Positions 35,786 through 43,626 of a stretch of 64,000 nt of DNA are shown here, piece by piece. Both the position numbers and the translations under genes were made by a program. Source of the stretch: Glaciecola sp048820975 (GTDB lineage Bacteria > Pseudomonadota > Gammaproteobacteria > Enterobacterales > Alteromonadaceae); NCBI RefSeq assembly GCF_048820975.1, contig NZ_JBMEUF010000001.1:2356001-2420000 (forward strand), in the 5' to 3' direction. A model generated the notes under the pieces. The model was not told where the DNA came from and did not search any database. It saw only the letters and a list, made by a program, of their open reading frames with translations. Each line of letters begins with the position of its first letter. Position 1 is the stretch's first letter.

Positions 35786-35997
35786 TTGAGTTTTACTAAC
35801 GAGCGAAATATGAATCAAGAACTTGAGCAGATATCTTTTAGGTTTTTTAAGTTGTTTGCTCGATATGAATCATTGCTAAAAGAAAGAGGTTTCGTTGTCT
35901 ACCGAAAGGGTGTGTAATTCTGAATTGGGATAGATTTTCGAACGAAGTCATTAATCAAATGTTTATTGAAGAACTGGTGGATAATAGTGGTAAATGA
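35786..35997 (+). pseudogene. broken small gene after the AIPR gene
   Basis: A TTG at 35786 with AAGGAG at 35775-35780 opens a frame reading ISFRFFKLFARYESLLKERG up to a TAA at 35915. The homology appears to continue in a second frame (35917-35997) as ILNWDRFSNEVINQM to TGA. The FFxLFARYExxLK then NWDRF layout resembles a family of about 200-aa helical proteins seen near defence genes, possibly HEPN-like. Here most of it is missing. The assignment is from memory and weak. Confidence 0.5.
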
Positions 35998-36056
35998 ATT
36001 ACAGCTGAGTAGTCAAATAAAAAATAAAGATTATAAACTTTAAAAAGGGATTAAGT

Positions 36057-37916
36057 ATGAATGAATCTTTGGTGTTGAAGTTTGACCCTAACACAATAGA
36101 ACACTTAGGTGTTTCATTGTATTCAAAACTTCCAAGTGTACTATCAGAGTTAATCAGTAACTCTTGGGATGCTGATGCAGATAATGTTGCAATTGATTTT
36201 ATGGAAAGTGGTGATAATAAAGAAATTGCTTATGTAGATGATGGTGAGGGAATGACGTTTGATGAGTTAAACGATAAATATTTAGTTATTGGCCGCAATA
36301 GAAGAGAGGATACACAAAGACAAAAAAGTGCTAAGGGTCGACCAGTAATTGGTAAAAAGGGACTCGGCAAGTTATCTGTATTTGGTATATGCGACGAGAT
36401 AGAAGTGACATCTATAAAGAAAGGTTTGAAGAACCATTTCATAATGAACTTAGTAGAAATTAAAAAAAGTCGTGGTAATAAATACTCACCTGATTTGATA
36501 TCACACAATGAAGTTACTACAGCTGCTTCAGGTACAATTATCAAACTTAAAAAAATTAGAAGAAAAAGTAATTTCGATTTAAATGAAATAGCTCTAAGTC
36601 TATCTAAGAAATTTATTATATTTAGTGAAATGAAGGCCAGCTTAACGAGAAACAGTGAAAGTAATTCTAAGGTAGAAATTACAAATGAACTTAAATTCAG
36701 CACTTTAAATAAAGAGTTTGAATGGGACTTCCCAGATAAAAAATATGATGAAAACTATAGTCATTGGGAACAGGTACTTGGTTCTATTATTACCTTGAAA
36801 ACACCAGTTAAAGATACTGAAATGAGAGGAATATACCTCACATCAAGAGGTAAAATTGTGAATGTAGCCTGCTTCTATGGTGCACGCGATAACGATCAGT
36901 TTCACAGCTATGTTACAGGATACCTTCAAGTAGATTTTATAGATGATTTTGATGATGACGTGATATCAACAGATAGGCATTCACTCAACTGGGAGCACGA
37001 AGAAACTCGCTCTCTCCAGGAGTACATGCAAAAAATAATTAGAAAAGTAGGTGTTGAATGGAAGAAGAAGAGAGGTCTTGAAAAGAAAATGTTAGTTGAA
37101 ACCTCTCATAAGATTGGAATAGACATATGGAAATCAAAATTACCAACCTTTGAAAGAGACTTAAGCGATAAAATAATAAACCCGATTTTAGAAAATTCTA
37201 ATATTGATATAGATGAGTCAGCTAGAATTATTGATAGTGTAATTGGTAAGTTTAATAACAAAGCTTACAAAGAGTATGCAGATAAAATAGCGCAGATATC
37301 TACAAGTGATGAAGATATTCCAAAGTTACTAGAACTGATGGATGATTGGAAAGCTATTGAATCTAAACAATATCGAGATTTAGCAACTTCTCGCGTTGAG
37401 GTCATAAAGCAATTTGAACACTACATTGAAACAAACACAAAAGAAGTACCAACTCTTCATAATTTTTTAAAGAAATTTTCTTGGTTACTTGACCCAAGAA
37501 TTTTAGAATTTAGAGATGAGGTCACATATTCAAACCTCCTAAAAGAAAGTTATCCTGATGAAAATTTAAATGAAAAAGATAGACGAATTGATTTTTTATG
37601 TAGCAATGCATTAGGAGAAATTCTATATGTAATAGAAATTAAAAGAAGCACTTATACGGTTGATTATAAAGCATTAGAGCAAGCATACGATTATGCATCC
37701 TTTTTAGAGGAAAAATTTGCTTCAGCTACTGGTTTTTCAAGAGTGGTATGTTACGTGGTTGGGGGACAAAAATCCGCTGACAGGCGTTTTAAATCTAAAG
37801 AAAAAACATATTTCGAAACAGGTCAGGTTTTCGTAAAAACCTATCGAGAATTGCTAGAACAATCAAAAGAGTACCATAGAGAATTTATTGAGACATATGA
37901 TTTACATAATTCATAG
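36057..37916 (+). CDS. GHKL ATPase fused to a C-terminal PD-(D/E)XK nuclease
   Basis: The 619-aa protein has an N-terminal GHKL domain: SELISNSWDADA with E31, N35 and D39; DDGEGMT at 61-67; GKKGLGKLSVFG at 99-110. A middle coiled region (about 340-460) follows. The C-terminal nuclease-like domain has RRIDFLC (D512) and YVIEIKRS (E527-x-K529). It keeps the catalytic Glu that the first GHKL protein replaces with Asp. AAAAAGGGA precedes the ATG. It follows the AIPR gene and the broken gene on the same strand and converges on the methyltransferase. It could be a second effector of the same system or a separate single-gene defence. Confidence 0.8.
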   Translation: MNESLVLKFDPNTIEHLGVSLYSKLPSVLSELISNSWDADADNVAIDFMESGDNKEIAYVDDGEGMTFDELNDKYLVIGRNRREDTQRQKSAKGRPVIGKKGLGKLSVFGICDEIEVTSIKKGLKNHFIMNLVEIKKSRGNKYSPDLISHNEVTTAASGTIIKLKKIRRKSNFDLNEIALSLSKKFIIFSEMKASLTRNSESNSKVEITNELKFSTLNKEFEWDFPDKKYDENYSHWEQVLGSIITLKTPVKDTEMRGIYLTSRGKIVNVACFYGARDNDQFHSYVTGYLQVDFIDDFDDDVISTDRHSLNWEHEETRSLQEYMQKIIRKVGVEWKKKRGLEKKMLVETSHKIGIDIWKSKLPTFERDLSDKIINPILENSNIDIDESARIIDSVIGKFNNKAYKEYADKIAQISTSDEDIPKLLELMDDWKAIESKQYRDLATSRVEVIKQFEHYIETNTKEVPTLHNFLKKFSWLLDPRILEFRDEVTYSNLLKESYPDENLNEKDRRIDFLCSNALGEILYVIEIKRSTYTVDYKALEQAYDYASFLEEKFASATGFSRVVCYVVGGQKSADRRFKSKEKTYFETGQVFVKTYRELLEQSKEYHREFIETYDLHNS

Positions 37917-37924
37917 TCTAATTA

Positions 37925-38020
37925 CTACTTTCCAATCAGCTGTGCCAAATACCGTGGTACAGCATTTCCTACTGTAAATATTGATTTGTTCTAGTTCCCT
38001 CAAACAATGAAGTTGTATAT
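37925..38020 (-). pseudogene. decayed C-terminus of a second C5 DNA methyltransferase
   Basis: The minus strand reads FEGTRTNQYLQ in one frame, then after a 1-nt shift VGNAVPRYLAQLIGK and TAG at 37925. Together this is motif X of C5 cytosine methyltransferases (Q-V-G-N-A-V-P). It differs from the intact enzyme next door (QVGNAVPPLLANQIA), so it is not a copy of that gene's end. The rest of this 356-bp gap (to 38272) holds nothing I can identify. Confidence 0.6.
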
Positions 38021-38272
38021 TTCAGCTGCGCTGTTTTTTCTTCTTATACTTGAATTAATTTGTAAGCTTTCTCATTTAGTAGCTTTCTTTTGAAGAAGCC
38101 TCAATGACCATTGATTGTCTAGAACCGTCATTCCAAAATAACAAAACGCATTGCTCCTATTCGCTAAAGATCATACAAATTGCAAGAATAATCACTACCT
38201 GATCTCTGAGCTACGATAAAGTCGCTTGGTACTTAGACCGACAACTTCCCTTGCTAATCACACAGATTCATA

Positions 38273-39820
38273 TTAATTAGCTTGTAAGAGAAACAACTCA
38301 TTTACGACCCGAGCAATCTGGTTTGCTAACAATGGTGGTACTGCGTTGCCAACTTGATGAAACTGGTTTGTTCGCTTACCCACAAACTGGTATGAATCAG
38401 GAAACGTTTGAATTCTTGCAGCTTCTCTGACTGTTAAAGAGCGGCATTGATATGGTGAACCATGAATAAAATAGTGACCATCTTTACTAATGTGAGAAGT
38501 AATCGTACTTGATTGCGAGCCTAAGCTCTGCACTTTGAATCTGTCGACAAACTTTCCGCTGTTCCAGTTTTTATGTTTTGGCGCTAAATATTTAGGAAAG
38601 TCATTAGCCCTAGCATTCTTGCCATAAACTTCTCTATATGTTGCGCAAAAGAAATACCTTAATAAATCAGTATCCATATGAGGTCTGGCTTCATGGTGGG
38701 TGATATCCGTATTTGGAGAATCTTTTACAAATTCGGTATACATTGAAGCATTTTTTACTTTTTTATACTTTGCAGTGCTAGCAGTAAATAACCTTGAGGA
38801 TTTTATTAGTTTCAAATTTAATTTTAGAGTATTGACCATTTTCATTTCGAAGTTAGCGGCCTTAATTAATGAATTGATACCGGCCTCCAAATTTCTCAAC
38901 CAATTCTCGGCAGAGTCTTCATTGAATCTTCTGCCTCTGTTGGAGAGTGGGCTGCGAATTGCTGGCAAATCTTCAATAGCTTCTTTTACCGCTATTTTAT
39001 CAACCTTCTTCAACGCTGGGACCTCATCGCGGATATTGTTTGAATTATTCTTTATCCCTAAAACTATGACTCTGTGACGATTCTGAGGAATGCCATAATC
39101 CTCAGAATTGAGAACGAAATCTCTGGGGTTCGAAACGCCAGCGATAAACCTATTGCCTGTCTTCAAACTGTAGAGTGTATATCCAGTTGAACAGCCCTCT
39201 AAGTCCCTCACGATTTGTTCAAAAACAGGACCTCCATCGATTTGCGACGATAGCATGCCTTTAACATTTTCCATTATAAATATGTCTGGAGAAAAGACTT
39301 CCATTATTGAAAGATATTCTTTGTACAGGAAGTGTCGGTTGTCTTCTTCTGGTTTGTAGTCCTTATTACCTTTATTTCTGGCCCTTCCTACTAGCGAATA
39401 AGCTTGACATGGTGGCCCTCCAATAAGAACAGTTGGCTCATTTGATGTAGTCTTTTCTAATTGGTTTTTAATGCCCGTAAAGAGCTTTTTGTCCGAGGCA
39501 GTATCTTTGCCTAACTCTAGCAAAAGCGTTTCTCTTTTTGCTTGCTCCCAAATATGAGCAGTTACATCCGAAGCTGGACTAGATTTTTTTCCAGCTACAT
39601 ACTGGTAATATTCATTTGGTATCTCGATATCAGCTTTTCTGAGTAATCGAAAGAACGCCCTCAATGTTAAAGTCGAGTGGGCATGAATATCTTTTTCAAC
39701 GGAAATTAATCCTTTGAATGGGTAATTTCCGTTAGAGTCTTCATATGAAAAAAAACCTTCGCCTAGACCACCTGGGCCAGCAAATAAGTCGATTACATTT
39801 ATAGTGTCTTTCAAATCCAT
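38273..39820 (-). CDS. dcm: DNA (cytosine-5-)-methyltransferase
   Basis: The 515-aa protein has all main C5-methyltransferase motifs: I DLFAGPGGLGEGF (11-23), IV GGPPCQAYS with catalytic C138, VI ENV (184-186), VIII QNRHR (246-250), and X QVGNAVPPLLANQIA near 489. A target-recognition region of about 150 residues precedes motif IX. It methylates a specific site at carbon 5 of cytosine and would protect the host from the nearby nucleases. It converges on the GHKL-nuclease gene, so it has a separate promoter. No clear ribosome site is seen. The symbol is a family label; the target sequence is unknown. Confidence 0.92.
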   Translation of the reverse strand: MDLKDTINVIDLFAGPGGLGEGFFSYEDSNGNYPFKGLISVEKDIHAHSTLTLRAFFRLLRKADIEIPNEYYQYVAGKKSSPASDVTAHIWEQAKRETLLLELGKDTASDKKLFTGIKNQLEKTTSNEPTVLIGGPPCQAYSLVGRARNKGNKDYKPEEDNRHFLYKEYLSIMEVFSPDIFIMENVKGMLSSQIDGGPVFEQIVRDLEGCSTGYTLYSLKTGNRFIAGVSNPRDFVLNSEDYGIPQNRHRVIVLGIKNNSNNIRDEVPALKKVDKIAVKEAIEDLPAIRSPLSNRGRRFNEDSAENWLRNLEAGINSLIKAANFEMKMVNTLKLNLKLIKSSRLFTASTAKYKKVKNASMYTEFVKDSPNTDITHHEARPHMDTDLLRYFFCATYREVYGKNARANDFPKYLAPKHKNWNSGKFVDRFKVQSLGSQSSTITSHISKDGHYFIHGSPYQCRSLTVREAARIQTFPDSYQFVGKRTNQFHQVGNAVPPLLANQIARVVNELFLLQAN

Positions 39821-39943
39821 TTAACCAAAAAATGTTTTGACCCAGGATAACTGTATTTTCCTGATTGTAAAGGGTTGGCACATTTTTATTTTGCGAATCA
39901 GAATTTAACAATAGATTTTGATGTTTTTAGAGAAAGTCCAAAA

Positions 39944-39965
39944 TGGTGACTAATTGGTGATTAAT
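39944..39965. repeat. tandem 11-bp repeats, candidate integrase arm-type sites (right)
   Basis: TGGTGACTAAT and TGGTGATTAAT lie head to tail and match the TGGTGAGTA repeats of the left end. They sit 70-90 bp inside attR, in the AT-rich stretch upstream of the methyltransferase gene, and could instead be its operator. The rest of 39821-40033 shows no gene. Confidence 0.5.
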
Positions 39966-40033
39966 ATCTGAATACACTATTAAAAATAATAATAAAATAT
40001 TGTTTAGTATGCCTTTTTATAAATAATTCAACA

Positions 40034-40055
40034 AGCAGATCCAGAATATTGAGTA
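40034..40055 (+). other. attR, duplicated yicC 3' end
   Basis: The site reads as codons QIQNIE and TAG, with core CAGAATATTGA identical to attL. Against attL it has ATC for ATT and GAG for GAA, and the stop codon is TAG instead of TAA. The sequence to the right is core chromosome that once followed yicC. Confidence 0.87.
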
Positions 40056-40092
40056 GTGTGAACTCTTCTTTATAACTTAAATAGCTTGCAGC

Positions 40093-40119
40093 TTTGGTGG
40101 TTGCCCAGTAACCACCAAA
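40093..40119. other. perfect hairpin just outside attR
   Basis: TTTGGTGGTT (40093-40102) pairs fully with AACCACCAAA (40110-40119) around a 7-nt loop. There is no T-run, so it is not a standard terminator for either strand; it may mark the original region downstream of yicC. No gene is seen between attR and 40198. Confidence 0.55.
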
Positions 40120-40197
40120 CAACCACCTGTATTAGCGAATATACTTAAGCTACTGAAAGTTATTAGAAGCACAGGCCGGCCATTACATCCAAACCAA

Positions 40198-40593
40198 CTA
40201 ATTTCCCACTTCAAAATGCTTCGCGATTACGGTTTCTTCCTCAACATGCACCCAGTTTAATCCTAAGTGCAAATCAACGTTCATTTTTTGAATAAGTGAT
40301 TGTAAGTTGGCGTAGCTTTCTTTTGCGCCGCTGGGCATTACTGATACGGTAATGCGCATCCCATTTTCAACATTGCCATTGGCGTAACAATCTTTTATTT
40401 CAGCGCCGTCAGCCGACCACACACCGTCAACCGGTTCGCAACATGCACCAGCGAAATGCGCGCCTAATTTAGGCCCTATATATGCCAGTACTTCTTTGTA
40501 TTGAAATTGTGCAGACGATATAAGCACGGTATAACGTACTCTACTTGCCGAATTATCTGCTTCAAGCTTACTGTTGTTCATAAGCAAAGACAT
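40198..40593 (-). CDS. hypothetical protein
   Basis: The 131-aa product (ATG 40593 after ACGAGG) contains VRYTVLISSAQFQYKEVLAY, HFAGACCEPVDGVW and GMRITVSVMPSGAKESYANL. A double Cys near residue 51 and an aromatic-rich region are the only notable points. No signal peptide or membrane helix is seen. It lies 15 bp downstream of the two-helix membrane protein gene on the same strand, so they likely form an operon. I do not recognise a family. Confidence 0.55.
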   Translation of the reverse strand: MSLLMNNSKLEADNSASRVRYTVLISSAQFQYKEVLAYIGPKLGAHFAGACCEPVDGVWSADGAEIKDCYANGNVENGMRITVSVMPSGAKESYANLQSLIQKMNVDLHLGLNWVHVEEETVIAKHFEVGN

Positions 40594-40608
40594 AATAAAC
40601 CTCGTAAA

Positions 40609-41808
40609 TTACTTGTGGTTTTTATAAAAATACCAAGTGAAGACTACCACTAATAGCAGCGTAATACTTAGTAAGTTCTCGGTGGCAAAGTATGAAACTA
40701 TATCAAGCAAACCGCGCGTACTTATATGATTCGTAGACGCATTCAGTGAAATTAAATCAACCACCAAACCAACCAGCCCTAACGAGCCCAAAAAGGTGAG
40801 TAGAGTTTGAATACCCCGATTTTGCCGGCTAAGTTGTTGGCTAATAGAACGGTTAAGCCGCTCTTGAATTAATGATGATAATTTATCTATTCGCCCTTGT
40901 TGCTCGTCAAATAACCACGCAGCTTGAAACTGGCTTAGCAAACTACGCCGTATACCCTGCATGCCACCGGCTGACGCTGAAAACTGAATATTAATAAATT
41001 CTATATGATCATTGCGCTGCTGATGCACCGCCATTCCTTTATTTAGCTGCTCAACCATTGCGTTGTCAAAATACGCAGCGTTAAAGTCTTTCAATGTGCG
41101 CTTTAGTAAGTCTTCTACGCGAGCCATTAAGGCTGATTGAAACTGCGATAACACCATTACTCTATGCACATCTTCTATTGCGTTGCTGTCTAAAATCAGC
41201 GAATTTCCCGAGCCTAATAGCAGAGTGTTTGAGCGTTCATCAATGTTTTTCAGCCATGAAAAATAAGCAGCCTCTTCTAACTCTGGCAGTTTTACCAAGG
41301 TACGCGCTACCCACAGTGGCTTGGCGTTACAAAGCGTTTCTTTTGTATCTACAAAGAATTGATACTTTTGCGGTGCAATTAACTTACCTCCGCCTTGGTA
41401 AGTATATAGGCGCTCAAGTATGGGGCTAACAAAGGTTTGTGATAACTCTTCAATACGCCGCGTTACTTGAATGTCATTCAAAGTATCAAGATTTTCTTGC
41501 ACCTTTAGCTCAACAAACAATACGGCTAAGCAATTGTCATAACAATATACTGCAGCATCAATAACGTCTGGCTCTGCCAGTAAATTCGCGGCCTTAATAA
41601 CGGCTGCTGGTTGATAAAGTACAGGCAAGTTGTCAAAGGCCAAACTGCCATAACCGGTGGGCCAAGGGTTTTCTAATACACTTAGTGTGGTATCTGCACT
41701 CAATAATTCTTTAATCAAATGCAATCTTTCTTCTGAGTTTTCCAAGCGCTCTGTTTGCCAATTCATTGGCACACAAATAGGCGAATAACTTAATACGTTT
41801 ATTGGCAT
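40609..41808 (-). CDS. hypothetical protein with two C-terminal membrane helices
   Basis: From ATG 41808 the protein is 399 aa (a GTG at 41844 would add 12). A soluble N-terminal part (about 1-300) is followed by a basic amphipathic segment and two hydrophobic helices (IQTLLTFLGSLGLVGLVVDL and LLSITLLLVVVFTWYFY) at the C-terminus. The large soluble domain followed by two terminal helices recalls CorA-type channels, but no GMN motif is present. Function unknown. It is divergent from the histidine-kinase remnant. Confidence 0.6.
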   Translation of the reverse strand: MPINVLSYSPICVPMNWQTERLENSEERLHLIKELLSADTTLSVLENPWPTGYGSLAFDNLPVLYQPAAVIKAANLLAEPDVIDAAVYCYDNCLAVLFVELKVQENLDTLNDIQVTRRIEELSQTFVSPILERLYTYQGGGKLIAPQKYQFFVDTKETLCNAKPLWVARTLVKLPELEEAAYFSWLKNIDERSNTLLLGSGNSLILDSNAIEDVHRVMVLSQFQSALMARVEDLLKRTLKDFNAAYFDNAMVEQLNKGMAVHQQRNDHIEFINIQFSASAGGMQGIRRSLLSQFQAAWLFDEQQGRIDKLSSLIQERLNRSISQQLSRQNRGIQTLLTFLGSLGLVGLVVDLISLNASTNHISTRGLLDIVSYFATENLLSITLLLVVVFTWYFYKNHK

Positions 41809-41865
41809 AACTTCTTTTTCTTGAATGAATTCAATGCCCAACACTATAAAGCATGTACTGAATAT

Positions 41866-43390
41866 ATGTCGAAAAAATTACATTTTTTAATAACAGTAGG
41901 CTTTTGATAATACCCGCCTAGCCATTGGCTTAACCTTAGGCCTAGCTAGCTAACGCAATAGTATTCAGTAATAAGCACAACCTACCTTACATATAAAACT
42001 GATATGGCATATTACTAAGGGCGCCACTTTCCATCAACTCAATAGTTTACACCTAAAATATAGCGCAGAACTTTCAGAACAAGTGTTTGATATTGAACGC
42101 GGCGGCGTTATTAACATTCAAGAACTTCAAACTACCATTCGAAATGTAAATAAGCAGGCTGAAGATTGCCTGCAATTAGTCAATTTTATTGACGAATTTA
42201 TTATGAAGCAAATTGGCACTTATCACGCCCTAGAGCTGTGCGAAAAAGATATCAATTACGGAAATAACTTACGAACTGATTTGAAGCGTTTTGAAAATGG
42301 CGATCTTTCCAAGTCTGAATTAATTGTTGCTTTAAAAAATGCTAGCGCCACTTTTAAATTACACTCCAATTTATTTGAAGAGCCTATTGCACAAACAGTG
42401 AGCTTTGTATTTAGAACCATGATACCGCTAGTCGTATTTATCTCGTTGTTTAATATTTTGTTTATTACCCTGGTTTCAAGAAACATTACCGGTTCCATTA
42501 GAAGTGTAATTAGGCTGTTAGCAGAGCAAAGAACCCGAGAAGACCTTGATTCGCAAATTAACATGCGGGTAACCGGCGAATTAAAAACACTTTTAGATGT
42601 AGCGAAAGAACGTATTGAAAACGACATCTTAAACTCTGAGAATAACGAAAAGCTAGAAAATTTAATTCAGAAACGAACCGCACTATTAAGCAAAGCAAAT
42701 GAAGAACTCGCTCAGTTTGCCTATAAAGCCTCTCATGACTTAACGTCCCCCTTGACCTCTAGTAAAGGTTTAGTCGGTTTTATTAAAGAAGACATAGTAA
42801 ATGGAAATGTAGAAGAGGCACAACTCAACTTAGACAGAATTTATGTGCTATTAGAAAAGCAGGAAAAGTTGATTAGAAATGTACTTACGCTCACAAAAGC
42901 GCAAAGTACATTAGATGAGCAAGAAACTATTGACTTCAACGAAATACTGGCAGACATACGTGTGCGTTTGCAAGCTTCACTTGATGAAAACAACATAAAG
43001 TTAAGCACACACATAGCGCTTAATTCTTCATTTCAGTCAAGTCTTGCTCGCGTTACTCTTATTCTCGAAAATCTAATCTCAAATAGCATAAAGTACTATG
43101 ACCCCACTAAAAACTCAGCCATAGTTACTGTAGATGTAAGGCAAGAGAATGAAACGATTGTGATGAAAGTCATAGACAATGGCCTGGGCATGCCTGAAGA
43201 TAAGCAAGACGATGTTTATAAAATGTTTACGCGATTTCATCCAAAAATTAGCACCGGTACAGGCTTAGGTATGTCAATAGTGAAGCGGGAAGTTGAAGCC
43301 TTACAAGGTAGTATTGATTTTACAAGTACTGCAAATGGCACTGAATTTGTTGTGCGTTTACCCCAACACAGGAAGGAAGCTGATGTATGA
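41866..43390 (+). pseudogene. sensor histidine kinase with a degraded 5' end
   Basis: The kinase part is intact: a membrane helix (FRTMIPLVVFISLFNILFITL), a HAMP-like linker, H-box FAYKASHDLTSPLTSSKG, N-box ENLISNSIKYY, and G-boxes VIDNGLGMP and TGTGLGMSIV. The frame stays open upstream only to 41975 with no good start; the first GTG is 42083. An ATG at 41866 reads MSKKLHFLITVGF, like the lost first helix, then stops. The N-terminal membrane segment and start are therefore missing from the frame. A kinase starting at GTG 42083 (435 aa) would have its sensor domain on the wrong side. It is coupled by ATGA overlap to a receiver remnant. Confidence 0.65.
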
Positions 43391-43545
43391 AAGATGTAGG
43401 CATATTAGTTATGTATTCGTCATCTGATAACCCCAGCGATCACGACAAAGCATATTCATATGATAGCGTGGTCGATTTTTTGGTTAAGGGCCAATTTACG
43501 CCTGATACCGTTAGGGAAAAGCTCGAAAAGTTATTGGCTGACTAG
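43387..43545 (+). pseudogene. response-regulator receiver remnant
   Basis: The 52-aa frame overlaps the kinase stop by ATGA. GILVMYSSSDNPSDHDKAYS and VVDFLVKGQFTPDTVREKLE match the second half of a receiver domain (strand 4 with Ser, then the conserved Lys of the DFLVKxxF segment). The first half with the phosphorylated Asp is absent. It was probably a single-domain response regulator paired with the upstream kinase. Confidence 0.65.
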
Positions 43546-43626
43546 TTTTAAGACATAATGGCTTTCTCGAGCGCTAGTGGGTCAAAGTGGATGGGCGATA
43601 ACAGCAAGCGGCTTCCACAGCCCTAA

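Larger units (their letters stand above)
20479..40055. mobile_element. yicC-integrated genomic island carrying restriction/defence genes
   Basis: The element is bounded by near-identical 22-bp sequences, at the 3' end of yicC and 19.6 kb downstream. A tyrosine integrase gene lies just inside the left boundary. The interior is visibly richer in A+T than the flanks and holds restriction-type genes, an IS remnant and several pseudogenes. The yicC 3' end is, from what I recall, a documented island site (mobilizable islands in Vibrio). I see no conjugation or recognisable mobilisation genes, so this copy looks immobilised. Confidence 0.9.

Noticed and set aside
36230..36703. A 157-aa minus-strand frame inside the GHKL-nuclease gene
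   Set aside because: It is the complement of the ATPase domain, is low in complexity and lacks a ribosome site; the plus-strand protein has clear motifs.
20479..40055. An SXT-type mobilizable genomic island, because of the yicC site
   Set aside because: The shared insertion site is suggestive, but I see no mobilisation genes or recognisable transfer origin; the cargo and the integrase layout alone do not support that class.
20676..40055. A prophage
   Set aside because: There is an integrase, an AlpA-like and an excisionase-like gene, but no capsid, terminase, portal, tail or lysis gene in the whole island.
40609..41808. A CorA-type magnesium channel
   Set aside because: Two terminal helices fit the layout, but the GMN motif is absent and the soluble domain does not match.
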